A stretch of 64,000 bases of DNA. Source: Cryptomeria japonica (taxonomy: Eukaryota > Streptophyta > Pinopsida > Cupressales > Cupressaceae). The translations under genes were made by a program, and so were the position numbers. Of this stretch, positions 23,960 through 35,792 are shown piece by piece. Numbering within the stretch: the stretch's first letter is position 1; each line of letters starts with the position of its first letter. The notes beneath the pieces were generated by a model. It was given only the letters and a program-made list of their open reading frames with translations, had not been told where the DNA came from and did no database searches. Where the stretch lies: contig NC_081415.1 in the NCBI RefSeq assembly GCF_030272615.1, positions 372,539,009 to 372,603,008 on the forward strand, read 5' to 3'.

Positions 23960-24320
23960 AAGAGAGTTATCTCTATCATTAAATTCACGGGGTACACCAG
24001 AGATACTGAAAGCATCAAAACTTTCAATGTTATCCCACACTAAATTTCGGTAATGCTTGAGTATGTCATTCCTTGTTTGATAAACATTTTTTATTTGACA
24101 AACAACTAACTCCACATCACCTTGAGTATTTAGGTTCTTAACTTCTCTTTTGCAAACAACGTCCATACCCAACAAAGCGACTCATATTCAACAACGTTGT
24201 TGGTATTGGCAAACTGTAACTTAAAGGAATAAGGGAAGATCTCTCCCTTGGGAGAAATTAGAATGACACCAGCCCCCGATCCGTTGGTAGCACAACTACC
24301 ATCAAACTCAAGAGTCCAAA
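23960..24320 (-). pseudogene. Element B second RNase H-like domain (archaeal type), upstream of RT
   Basis: Read on the - strand it starts IWTLEFDGSCATNGSGAGV (FDG Asp about 24303), continues SPKGEI and NNVVEYESL (Glu), and after one frameshift NTQGDVELVVCQIKN (Asp about 24118), ending EFNDRDNSLA. D, E and D in this arrangement are typical of the additional RNase H of plant Tat-group gypsy elements. There it normally follows the RT-linked RNase H; here it lies between protease and RT, while an ordinary RNase H still follows RT. The position is unusual and could be real or the result of rearrangement. No sign of an inserted boundary was seen. Confidence 0.75.
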
Positions 24321-24606
24321 TATCATTAGATCTGATGATATCATTTGAGTCGCTGGAGCTTGCTTCTTCTTCTACTTGTGTATCTTGGGGATAACCAGTA
24401 TATCTTTCAACCATGGTAGATGGTTGAATCTCTTGTGAAGTAGAAGAAGACTGCAATTCCTTCTTTTGAGGAAAATATTGAATGTCTTCGACTGAAGTAG
24501 AAGATTGGACATCTTCAATCATGACATAAGACTCGGAAGAGCCTGGTTCAGAGGTTTGATCTTCATCAGCATCAACAAACCTTTCGTTGTCCGAAAGAGG
24601 TGAATC

Positions 24607-25559
24607 TTATGAAGCATTGGTAGGCCAATCTTCAAAAAACTCAAAAATTTCATAAATATGGAGATAATAATTCCCAAATCTAGCAGATTCAAAAAGAATC
24701 TGAGCATGGGGATCACTAGATTTGACCACCGTATACTTAGTCTCTCTTTCAAGAATTAAATTTTGAATTAAACCTTTAACAAGTATCCTTTCCTCAGTCA
24801 TGTCCATATTAAGTTCTCCTCCAACATCCTTACAAAAGTTATGACCAAGTAACATCCCATAAGAAGTTGGTACATCCACCACTAGGACAGTCATCTTGAT
24901 CTTCTTTTTAAGAAAAGAAGCAAATGAAAACTGAGCATCTTTTATTTGCCCAACGAGGGGTACTTGTTTATTTTCCATTGAAAAGAAATCACCAAGTATT
25001 TTGATCAAAGTCAATCCTAAAGCATGAGCCACCTTGGCCGACATAACATTATCAGAGGCACCATAATCTAAAACACAATTGCTCAGCTGGAAACCATTAA
25101 TCAACAAAGAAATATAGAAAGGTTCTATTTTCCTAGGGATAGCAGATTGAATAGTCACCAGGTTATTTGGTAAATTCTTAGGCTCTAAAAAAGCATGGGT
25201 ATTTTCAACAATAGGATGAGTATCCTTACTTTTCACAAAATTTGCTAATATACCAAACCGATCGGGATTAGCTTGAAAATATTCAACCTCTAACATTTGT
25301 ATTTTGGTCTTCCTAGCATGGTGAATGATATCAAAAGCTTGAAAGGAGCTAGCTAATGAAGGGTGAACATTATTGGCTTCAGGTTTAAGGTTAGGCATAC
25401 TGGTCTTAGGCTCATTGGAAGAAATAAAAGAAGGATTATGAGCACTTACTTGGTTCTTCATTGTGTCTTCAGAAAGAGTAGGCAGTGGTGTTCCTCTTTT
25501 AGCAATAGTAATAGGCAACTGGACATCACCTTCCACTTTTTCTATTTCTTCTTGTTGAG
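24607..25559 (-). pseudogene. Element B gag C-terminus and protease
   Basis: The frame opens directly at the target duplication (25560-25564) and is the continuation of gag interrupted by element C. It reads through a polar linker to a retropepsin-like domain, FYISLLINGFQLSNCVLDYG (Asp about 25070) followed by ASDNVMSAKVAHALGL and later MLLGHNFCKDVGG. The catalytic triplet reads D-Y-G rather than D-S/T-G. The protease processes the polyprotein. This 317-codon segment has no stop, then a stop at 24607 precedes a low-complexity linker leading to the RNase H-like domain. Confidence 0.8.
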
Positions 25560-25564
25560 CCAGC
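25560..25564. repeat. Target-site duplication CCAGC, left of element C
   Basis: CCAGC here and at 43234-43238 exactly flanks element C, proving its insertion into element B gag. Confidence 0.95.
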
Positions 25565-26899
25565 TGTAATACCCTAAAAATGGTCATCTAAACCATGGGC
25601 CCCTAATCTTGACAACATCACCAAGGTCCTAACCAAAGGAAATTAAATCAATCTTGAGCACACAATTTATTAATTCTTTAATCATTAAATGTCACATGGC
25701 AAATCAATTACTCAATATTAATTAAATATCTATTTAATTAATTGAATCACTCCAAGAAAATCATTTTGGTCAATCATCCTATTTTAATTTATTAAATATC
25801 CTAGCATATTTAATTAATTAATAAATTTGCCATTTAATCATAAAAAAGGAATTAATTTATCACAAAAGAGGAATTAATCACAAAGCAAGAGTTAAATTGA
25901 AAATAAAATAAAAGAATTGAATTGAAAGAGAAATCAAACTTGAGATATTCTTTATTTTTTCTAAATTGAGAACTTGAAATCAAAAAAGCAAATAATTGAA
26001 TTATTAATCATTCTCTAAAATTGGAACTCAAAGGTTTTGAGAAAAAGAAGTTCAGTTGCATTGAAAAGACTCTTTTCTTGAATAAATCAAAGAAATTGCA
26101 TGGAATTACCTATTTTCATCTCAAGTGCATGGAATTAATTGAATTATATCTCTAATGCAAGCTCAAACTTATAATCTGAATGCATTTCAATTAAACTATA
26201 ATTGGAATCTATCTCAAGGTTAACTAAATCTAATTTCTCAATTATTTCAATTATCTTAAATTGTGCTTTTTCTTGATCTCTCTTGTGAATTTCTATAAAT
26301 TCACCCTTCATCTCTCATTCAAAACACCCTAGAGATTAATTATTATACAGTTTTTGCTTTGAGTCATCGAAGATTTTTGTGCTTGCTTTTTGAGATTATT
26401 GCATCTTAGTTTAGATTTTTGCATATTTTCATGATTGCTTGAATCTATATTGCTTGAATCTATATTGCTTGAATCTATATTGCTTGAATTTATATTTCTT
26501 GAATCCATATTGCTTGAATCTATATTGCTTTAATCCATATTGCTTGAATCCATATTGCATATTTTCATGATTGCTTGAATCTATATTGCTTGAATCCATA
26601 TTGCTTGAATCCATATTGCTTAAATCCATATTGCTTGAATCTATTCATCCATCTTGCATCCATTTAGCTTAATCCCATACTCATTTAGATTAAATTCTTC
26701 ATCTTGGTGTAGTCTAGTCACTGGTATTGCTTATACAAATCTGAGAGCAATCTTATACTCACATCTTTTAGAAGGCAATTGGTCAATTTGTTATGGTTTT
26801 ATTAATCATGATTATATCTGTCTAACCATACAAGTAATGACTTAATTGAAGTGTTGTGTCTTACAACTTACAGACTTATTCCACTTTTTCACACACACA
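25565..26899 (+). repeat. Element C 5' LTR
   Basis: Starts TGTAATACCCTAAAAATGGTC and ends TTTTTCACACACACA. At 1335 bp it is 58 bp longer than the 3' LTR, partly because of extra units of a 15-bp minisatellite. Confidence 0.95.
26436..26645. repeat. 15-bp minisatellite in element C 5' LTR
   Basis: About 14 units close to TTGAATCTATATTGC, interrupted once by GCATATTTTCATGATTGC. The same array, shorter, is in the 3' LTR. Confidence 0.9.
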
Positions 26900-26900
26900 T

Positions 26901-26922
26901 TTCTGGTGCCCACTATGGGACA
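26901..26922 (+). other. Element C primer-binding-like site
   Basis: CTGGTGCCCACTATGGGAC follows the LTR after a few bases and resembles the TGGCGCCCACNNTGGGGC-type sites of plant gypsy elements. The cognate tRNA was not determined. Confidence 0.6.
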
Positions 26923-29075
26923 AAAGACTACTTTTTTTTGGCCTCCAAGACTAACTTTTTATTTTTTATTTTTTTTGGATTTTTTTTCGTACAGTTGCAA
27001 CGAAATATTGTACGACATCTCTCACATGCCAGAACAAAAATTGTAGGTATCGTACAATCTGGTATGGATTATCATATGAGTCAGTGAAAATTATCGTATG
27101 GATCTATATTTTTTGGTTAAAAAAAAAAGAACAGATTTCATTCTTCAGGCTCTCTATTCAATTTTAATTATACTGACGTTGACCCTGGCTTGTTAGCTAT
27201 CTATCTGAGAAATTTTTACAGCCTAATCTGTTTTTGCAGAACGCCTGTCGAAGAACATGCTTGTCGCACAAAGACAATATGACTATTGATCCATTGTCTT
27301 TGCAAGTTGCCTGAGGAGAATCGACCAAACATCATGTATTCTTTAAATTCATTTTTAGGCACCTAAATTGCTATTTGGTTAAAGAACAAATCTGTATTTT
27401 GTGTTTTAAGAAAATTTTGAGAGGTAGAAGAATATGCTCTTTTCTTTATAGACAATCAGAAATCCAAACCCTTGAGGCATTTTCTTTAAGTTTGAGATTT
27501 GTATATCTTTAGCAGGCTTGCCCTCTCGAGGAGCTAATAACTCTATAGCCATTACGACCGGTGAGAGGAGAATGACCCAAGTGGGAATGAATAAACACCA
27601 AGTACTCCAACCCACTATAAAACAAACGTGATTTGATGAAAATCAAGTCAATGACAGTGCTCAGGAATAGCTCTCCTCTGTACCCTCGGGTATATTAAAC
27701 CTTGGTTTTCAAGGTTGGGAGACCTCTTAATTGAGTTTATACCTCGACACACCGAACGGATCCTTTACTAGTTCAAATTAAAATTAGAAGCTACTCGGTT
27801 CACCTCCGAAAGGGGGGATAATCTTTATGCAAGAGAGATAGTAATTCTCCCAAGATACTTGTCATTTCATGCCCCCATTAGCGTTTGGAATCGGCTAATA
27901 TGGCATTGAGAATCAATTGCCTAAGACTCAGTGGGTGTATTCTAATTATCTATTGGGTGTGTACCTGAGTCTACAAGAAAAGGTTTTCTTCTCTCACCAA
28001 TTTCCATAGGGTTTGCATGTTGTGATTGGAGTTATTATTCATATTACACGTTTTCTGTGTTTTCATCCCTAAAACTAAAACTAGAATACCAAAATTGGAG
28101 AAAACAAGAAACAAACTCAGTGATCAAAACTCTGTTCATGTCAAAACTAGTCTATCCTAGTTGAAACTATGTCTGTGTCAAAAAACTAGTCTATCCTAGT
28201 CAAAACTCTATCTGTGTCAAAAACTAGTCTATCCTAGTCAAAACTCAGTCCACCTAAAAATTGGTCATCGTCAATCAATGAAAACTCAGTCCATCTCAAA
28301 ACTGGTCATACTCAGTCATTGAAAACTCAGAATTTTGCCTCTATCCAGTAAACAGTCGTACGAGTCTTCTGATTTATCATCCTGCTTCATATCTGTGTCG
28401 TACGAAATTCCATCAATCCTAAAAGTCTATTGTTTAAGCCTGCATTTTGTGTCGTACCAGACCTGATTATCTGTCGTCCTGTTTAGGGAACTATCATTTG
28501 AGCTTGCATCTTGTGTCGTACGATAAAACATTGCATTAATCATTTTATCATTTTAGACATACCCATTTGTCGTACGGTCTTAGGCAGCAACTTGTACGAA
28601 ATAGTATTGTCATCATCCTGAAGCTATTAAACTGTCATCTAGTCCTGTAAAAATTGTCGTACGAATCTCTGATTTTGTCAATCCAGAACAATCAAACTTT
28701 CCTAAAATAGTCTACAGTGAGCATAAAATTGGTTATCATCATCCTGAGCATAAACAGATCAAAACAGTGCACCTCTGCCATTTGTGTTGCACGATTTTGT
28801 CGATCATCTTTCAGCTAGTTCAATCAACTACTTATAAAACTTAAGTCGTTTAGATAACTTCTTATATAGGATAGATCATTCCTGAAACCAGACTGAGTCT
28901 TAGTCACTTCTCTTGAATCAACTTAGATAAACGTCTTACACAAGATAGATCTTTCCTGAAACCAGACTAAATCGTAGTTGCTTCTCTTAATCAATACGTT
29001 AACTAAACAACTAGCTCTAAATTTGATCTTGACTTCTACATCACAAACAACTTTAGGTCACATCAGTCAATAAAA
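26923..29075 (+). other. Element C leader with repeated GTCGTACG motifs
   Basis: About 2.1 kb without a convincing gene. GTCGTACG or near variants recur at 28356, 28399, 28451, 28516, 28570, 28652 and nearby, with earlier variants near 27010-27060. A block like AAAACTAGTCTATCCTAGT is repeated three times (28144, 28184, 28223). The leader likely acts as untranslated RNA. Confidence 0.6.
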
Positions 29076-30940
29076 ATGCCTATTCAAACCAGAAGTTCTC
29101 GTAAGAAAGATGCCAAAGGAAAAGGGAAATCCTTTTCATATCAAGATAACCCATTTTACATAAAGGACCCACTCACTGATAAACCTTCATCATCAGATGT
29201 GCCAATTTTTTATCAACCTTTATCTCCCACTATACCTAGAACATAACAAAATATTGAAGACAACCTTAGTATTCATGATACCGACAATGATTCCTCATCA
29301 GGTGAATCTGAAGACTCTGAACCTCTAGAAACTGATATTCATAGATGTCAAAATGATAAAGATTTTTTTAAAATGATGAAGGTTATCATGGCTAGAGAAA
29401 AAGAAGACTATTTTCTAGAACTAGCAAAACAAGGCACTAAACTTCCTACTAGTTATGACGTTTAGACTCTCGTCACTAAAAAAGAAGAATCGCCTATAAT
29501 AATGGTACATAGACAATTACAAGCCTTACGGACTGAGATCACAGAACTGAAAAACAAGGATAAATCCCCAAAACAATATTCTCTGGAGACAATATGCCCA
29601 TTTCCATTTGACAAAAACCTATACATGCCTCCATTTCCTTCATGAGTTGACATCCCAACTTTTGACAAATATGATGGTAACTCAAATTCCCAAGACCATA
29701 TCAGAGGAATTTTGTGCTTTATGTATGGAGTTCATGCACGACCAAACGTATCTCATGCGCCTTTTCTTGAGAAGTTTAGGAGGGCAAGCTATGGAATGGT
29801 TCTCAAGTCTACCTAAGGGAATAATTTTTTTTGAAGAATTAATCCAACTGTTTCTACAACAATACTCCTATAACATTCGACACCTCGTTACTATGATCGA
29901 TCTTTGCAATACCAAACAAAAAACAGGGGAGCCTTTTCTCACTTTCCTCCAATGTTGGAGAAAGATGTTCTCTAGATATTCACGGCCTATTCCAGATTTT
30001 GAGAAAATGGATATATTCGTCAACAATCTAATCCCTGAATTGAAATATAGTCCAAATGCAAGTACACCCATCATTTAACAAAATGGTAGATAATGCTATC
30101 CAAATGGATGATGTGCTTATAAAGAAAGGAGATATCTCACCTTGGTAAGAAACACAATCAGGATCTAGATCTAAAGAAAAGAACAAGTATTGGAAATATG
30201 GCAAAGACAACAACAAGAACATTGTTAATGACGGAGTGGTAGACACTGTTAAAACCAAATTGAAGCCCATGATATTTAACTTGGCTAGTGGCACGCAAAC
30301 ACTCAAAGCAGCTGAAACCGCAACAGAAAATCCTCTGAAGAAAGTAAAAGAGTGGTTCAAAGAGAAACCTTGGCTTTCAAAACCTAGACATGAATTCACT
30401 CATCTGGAAGAATCATATGAATCCGCTTTCAAAAATTTATTGGCAAACGATCTGATAACCTTATCAAACAATTCTAGGCCATATGATCCTGAAGTCAAGC
30501 CAAAATGGTGGAGAGAAAATGTATACTATGACTACCATCGAAATAAAGGTCATAACACAAACAACTGCATGAAGCTCAAGCATGAGATTCAAGATCTCAT
30601 AGACGCTGGTAAAATTATTGTCGAGAATCACCCAACAAATGTTGATCACAAAGCATTTAAAGATCCTTTACCTGTTTACGAACATGGTGATTCCTCAAAA
30701 ACAAAAGGAGGTGCCAAAGTAAATTACACTTATACCAACAATGACAATGTCATCAACATGATTGAGTCTTCCCAACCTGAATATTGCAAAGTGATTATAA
30801 TCAAAGACAAACAACATGAATCACGACATGCAAATGCTATAACCTGTTCTCAAAAGAAAGTCACTCTCCAAGGAGCTAGTTCTTTAACTCCTGCTCAAAC
30901 AACATCAAACCTACCAACCTCATCAAACAAACAAAAATAG
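29076..30940 (+). pseudogene. Element C gag
   Basis: The ATG at 29076 opens MPIQTRSSRKKDAKGKGKS. The frame is interrupted near 29247 and 29463, then shifts to a frame holding the Gag core (29608-30078) with FLRSLGGQAMEWFSSLPKG and FLTFLQCWRKMF. After another break the frame 30236-30940 contains a knuckle-like YYDYHRNKGHNTNNC, where the first Cys of the zinc knuckle is Tyr, followed by LKHEIQDLIDAGKI. This Cx2Hx4-type segment with LKxxIxxLI is characteristic of Tat-type gypsy Gags. Gag forms the particle and binds RNA; this copy cannot. Confidence 0.85.
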
Positions 30941-31042
30941 ACAACATTTGATAAAATTAAACAACTAACTATATCATCATCTTCTAGATATAGCATTGTT
31001 GAACAACGCAAAAGAACAAATGCTCAAATCTCCATCTTTGAA

Positions 31043-31702
31043 TTGCTTAAAATCTCTTATGTTCATAAAGAGATCTTGGACAAAGTGTTTCTCACCACTA
31101 ATGTTCCAAAAGATTTAGATATTGATCAGTTTCAATCTATGGTGGGTCATCTGACTTCACCTCACCATTTGACCTTCTCTGAAGATCATGACAGCTCGCT
31201 AAATCATCCACATAACCAGCCATTGCATATTGAAGCCATGATACATAAACACATAGTTAAACGTGTTTTGATAGATGGAGGCACGGGGTTGAATATCTCT
31301 ACTTATAGTCCTCTTACACAACTAGGATTTTCTTAAAATGTCATTGATCCGACCAAGAAAATAACAATTAAAGCCTATGATGAAGAAGAAAGGACCTCTA
31401 AAAGTCTGGTATTATTACCAATCAGGGTGGGACCTATAGAAAGAGATGTCATTTTCTAGGTACTTGATCTTCCTTTGTTGCACAATATTTTATTGGGTAG
31501 TTCGTGGATTCATGAAATGAAGGCAGTTCCATCTACATACCATCAATGCTTAAAATTTCCTTATAACGGAGTTGAAGTCAGTGTCCGTGCTAATACAAAT
31601 CTCCCCTGTAATGCATTGACAAAAGGTGTTGATACCTTTGTGCCTCATAATAGAGAAGCCTCTACAAATGAAAGTCTAGAAGCTCTTATGAAGGACTTTT
31701 AA
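31043..31702 (+). pseudogene. Element C protease
   Basis: An open segment contains HIVKRVLIDGGTGLNISTYS (Asp about 31273), the D-G-G variant of the aspartic protease active site seen in several plant gypsy elements, and later LLHNILLGSSWIHEMKAVPS, the second protease motif. A stop at about 31334 splits it. It is followed by a short direct duplication and an inverted repeat at 31722-31803. Confidence 0.8.
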
Positions 31703-31721
31703 GAGGAAAAGGACTTTTATG

Positions 31722-31803
31722 ATGAAGAAGAAAGGACCTCTAAAAGTCTGGTACTGGTTCTATCTTGTATCCATCCATGCCAGTATTAGGATAGAACCAG
31801 TAC
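31722..31803. repeat. Duplicated 35-bp segment and 14-bp inverted repeat
   Basis: The bases from ATGATGAAGAAGAAAGGACC to GTCTGGTA at 31722-31752 repeat 31378-31412 exactly. Directly after, GTACTGGTTCTATC (31751-31764) is inverted at 31790-31803. This looks like a template-switch or repair scar. Confidence 0.8.
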
Positions 31804-32041
31804 TTTCATTAGTCTCTCTCCCTCCATCACCGAAATAGTTGGGCAAACCATCAGAGGCTATGAGAACGCAAACTTTAACTCTGAATATCATATATGATGG
31901 TCTTTTGTACAGTCTTCTACTTCCCTGGCAGATGAAATAGAAGAAGATGTTGTTCTTAAGTGGCTTTTCAAGGAAGATAGACAAAACGAGGAAGTACGAC
32001 ATTGTAAGATTTCCCCAACCCAATATGGAACCGGCTACAAA

Positions 32042-33502
32042 ATGATCCAATGCATAGGATATTCAAGTACTGGTCCCCTGGGCAAACATCAAGAGGATAT
32101 TATTGAACTGATTGAGCTGCAAACAAAATCTACAAATGATAAGGCTGGACTGGGATACAATCCAAAAAAGACATTAGACCAAAAACATGCTTCTAAGTCT
32201 AAGTGGAAGAAAATGATATCGCCTTCAACATCACCAGAAGTCGACGCTCAACAAACTCAAGCAGAGTATGGAAAAGAATAAGAGGAACTACCAATCAAGA
32301 GAGAAGAAATAGTCAGTACTCAAGTTCTGATGGTGTCAGCTACAACAATACAAGGAGTTGAAGTTCCAGAAGATATGAGAGACGAAGTAGAAAGAATCAG
32401 AATTGTTTGCACCCCTGAAAGTTCCAGTCACATACACTGGTAGGCAACAAGTAGATGATTCAAAAACTGATTCAAATGAGTATGAATGGGGTCCAGACCA
32501 CCTCTCTGATACATCCATTATAGAAACTCCAGAAGAGTCCAGTGATATCACAGATGACACTGAAGAGTTGATGAGCTAAAAGCTAGAAAAGGAGATACAG
32601 GAAATCAGACTAAAAAGACAAGAATACTATGAACAAGAGCTGAAAGAAGGAAGAATACCAAAAAAAAATTCATCTATTATATACCCCTCTAATAAGACAG
32701 AACAAATCAGGTATGGGAATACATAAGAAGAATTGGAAGCTATAGAAGTAGAACCAGTCATTAGTCTAGAGGAAGCTGAATGGAGTAGACGACAGGGACT
32801 CACAGAACCATCAAGGTTATGTCAACAGGTATGTTAGATACAAATGATTAATGAGCCAAATTTTGAAGGAAATTGCAGTATTAAAGATGTTGGTGTTGAT
32901 ACCATACATAAATTCACTCAATCACTTGAAGAAGACTCGGAAACTTCATCCAACGAATCTGATGACTTTGACAACAATCCTATTTATGACAATGTTTACT
33001 CAGCATCAAACTCTGAATCCTCTGATGTAAATGATGAGAATTTGTCTACTGATCTTGTTACTGTCGAACCACGATATGAAGTCTAGTCTGGCGTAGAGAA
33101 TGATGCTACAAGTAGGTCTATTGGATTAGGTCAACTAAATATTAACATGCACTTTCATGTTCTGAATATACCTGGTCTCGAGACATTTATGCAAGGTAGT
33201 CTTCTAGAACTTGACTTTTTGATTCGCAGTTGTGATGACAATACCTGTGAACTCCCTCGAACCTGTCCACACTCTATCCTTGGTACATCCTAAATTAATT
33301 GACTATAGTCTACAAGACCAACCCATGAATGTACCTACTTTTGCCAATGACTACATGCTAGCCTATTACCTCAACGTAGTTGAACCCGTGTACTCTTCCA
33401 CCAACGAACAGAGTGAGAACATGACTAAAACAAATATCAAGTATCTTAGTCTCAAAAATTAGAAAAAATAAAAATAAAAGATCTGATGGCGAAAACCACA
33501 TT
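32042..33502 (+). pseudogene. Element C protease-RT linker with G-patch-like motif
   Basis: The open segment 32042-32281 includes AGLGYNPKK (32147-32158 for GLGY), a G-patch-type motif common in the protease-RT region of plant gypsy polyproteins. The following kilobase is a broken, acidic, Ser/Glu-rich linker (pieces at 32844-33086 and 33232-33462) without a known fold. Confidence 0.55.
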
Positions 33503-34680
33503 GTGGCGGTGTCAATATCTAAAAAAGAGAAAATAAAGGATGTACCTAAGGGTGAAAACCTCTCAAAGGTGCCTGAAGGTGAGGTACTTGATATACTACT
33601 AAGTCATTTTCAGGAAAGGTCTTCTATATTGATTGAGCCAACTCAGCCAATGAATATTGGGAGTCAAGAGACACCACACATCATTCACGTAGCTCAATCA
33701 TTATCAACAGAAGAATTGAAAGATTTCACTCATCTCTTTTCAGAAGAGAAGATCAATTTTGTATGGATGTACTCTGATATGCCAAGCCTGGATCCTGCTC
33801 TTATCATGCACCATCTTTCTATCACACCAAGAGTTAAACCAGTCAAGCAAAACCTCTATAAGATGCACCCTCACGCGACACTGCTAGTCAAGGCTGAGCT
33901 AGAAAAACTGCTAAAAGTTGGATTTATCAGAGCTATAGACTATACATAATGGATTTCAAACATAGTACCTGTGTCAAAGGTAGACAAATCTATTAGGGTT
34001 TGCACAGACTTCAAATATCTCAACAAAGCTTGTCCGAAGGATGACCTTCCCTTGCCAAAAATTGATAGGATAGTCGATATGACTGCTGGGTATGAGATGT
34101 ACTCACTAATGGATGGATTCTCCAACTATAATTAGATCAAAATAGCTCTTGGGGATCAAGAAAAGACAGCTTTCACCTGTGCATGGGAACCTTTTGTTGA
34201 AATGTCATGCCATTTGGGCTAAATAATGCAAGAGCAACTTACCAAAGAGCGGTAACTACTATCTTTCATGATATGATGCATAAGAATATGGAAGATTATG
34301 TTGATTAAACTTTAGTAAAGACTATGAAGAGATCCACATATATTCAAGAGATAGGCCCTATACTAGATAGAATGGAAAATTCAAACTCCGGTTAAATCCA
34401 AAAAAGTGTGCATTCAGAGTGACATCTGGTAAACTACTTGGCTACATCATTTCAAAGAAGGGAATCGAGGTTGATCCTGAGTAGGTCCAAGCTATAATGG
34501 AAATTTTGCCTCCGAAGAACATCAGTCAAATGAGAAGTTTACAGGGACGTCTCCAATCAATCAGACGCTTATTTTCTCAGCTAGCAGAAAAAGCTCAACC
34601 TTTCACAAAAGTATTGAGGAAAGGAGTAATATACAACTAGGATCAGGATTGTGAACAACACCTTCCGCAAATCAAATAAT
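33503..34680 (+). pseudogene. Element C reverse transcriptase
   Basis: The frame 33503-33949 leads into RT with MHHLSITPRVKPVKQNLYKM and ELEKLLKVGFIRAIDYT, then after a stop VCTDFKYLNKACPKDDLPLP and YSLMDGFSNYN. A frameshift near 34190 falls in the WGTFC motif; beyond it MPFGLNNARATYQRA is readable in the shifted frame. The catalytic YVDD box near 34297-34308 reads YVD followed by a stop. C-terminal GKLLGYIISKKGIEVDPE follows. The assignment is secure and the copy is non-functional. Confidence 0.9.
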
Positions 34681-34689
34681 ACATGTCCA

Positions 34690-35110
34690 ATCCACCAATA
34701 TTGATGCCACCAATTCAGGGTAAACCATTGATCTTATACATATCAGCGATTGATTCATCATTGGGGGCACTTCTGGCACAACGGAATGAAAATAAAAAAG
34801 AGAGAGATATATATTACATCACTAGAACATTGGTGTCTTATTAAATGAACTACACTATAATAGAAAAAGTATGCTTGGAATTGGTCTTTGCATCACAAAA
34901 ATTGAGACACTACATGTTAGCACATTCCATCAAGCTAGTAGCTAAGATTGATCCGCTCAAATATCCTCTCAACAAAGCAACACTTATAGGAAGATTGGCT
35001 AAATGGGTCATGGTTCTTACAAAGTTTGATATTGAATATGTGGAACACAAAGCCATCAAAGGACAGGTGATTGCAGATCAACTTGTTGATGCTCCACTTG
35101 AAGACACTCA
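34690..35110 (+). pseudogene. Element C RNase H (gypsy type)
   Basis: LILYISAIDSSLGALLAQ is followed by YTIIEKVCLELVFASQKLRH and a C-terminal segment ending FDIEYVEHKAIKGQVIADQL. The Asp of SAIDSS and the Glu of IIEK occupy the expected catalytic positions. It lies directly after RT. Confidence 0.85.
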
Positions 35111-35165
35111 ACCGCTCCATATAGAATTTATAGATGAATCAATGATGCACCTTACTCAACAATCA

Positions 35166-35525
35166 TGGAAGATGTTCTTTGATGGGTCTTTCACTCAAAA
35201 TGGTTCCAGTGCTGGAATACTTTTTATTACTCCTCAAAAGTATTTAATCCTAAAGACTTAGAAGATTATTTTCCCTTGTACAAACAACATTGTAGAGTAT
35301 GAAGCTTTGGTAAATGGGATCAAGTTGGCTATCAAATGGAAGGTTCTGAAATTACACATCTATGGAGATTCTCAGTTAATCATCAATCAAATCAATGATA
35401 CATATCAGACTCAAGATGAGAAACTGATGTCGTATAAGAGAACGGTGGATAATCTCAAGAAATATTTTACTTTTGTATCATTCCAGTAGATTCCCAGATC
35501 CGCAAATAGAGCAGCAAATCCTATG
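35166..35525 (+). pseudogene. Element C second RNase H (archaeal type)
   Basis: WKMFFDGSFTQNGSSAGILF (Asp about 35181), NNIVEYEALVNGIKLA (Glu about 35293) and LHIYGDSQLIINQIN (Asp about 35367) give the D-E-D pattern, with a final SANRAAN near 35510. One stop splits it near 35261. It follows the first RNase H and precedes integrase, the standard order for Tat-group dual RNase H elements. It is a useful reference for the displaced domain of element B. Confidence 0.88.
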
Positions 35526-35792
35526 GCCACCTTGGCATCCATACTAGAGTTACAAGAGTCTAATTTTCACTTTGAATTCCTGGTGGAAGAGTTACATTAC
35601 CCTGCCTATGATTCTCTTGAGTCCCAGATGGTCTGTTCTATTATTGGACACGAATCATCTCACTACAACCATATTTACTCTTATCTACGAGACCAAATCG
35701 TCCCATAAAATTTTACTCGTAATGAGAAAAGGAACCTAACTCAAAACGCTTCACCGTATGTCATCATTGCTAATGATTTGTTTAGGTGAGGT

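Noticed and set aside
26429-26629. - strand frame of repeated SSNMD and KQYGFKQY-type units
   Set aside because: It is a translation of the 15-bp minisatellite of the element C LTR, not a protein.
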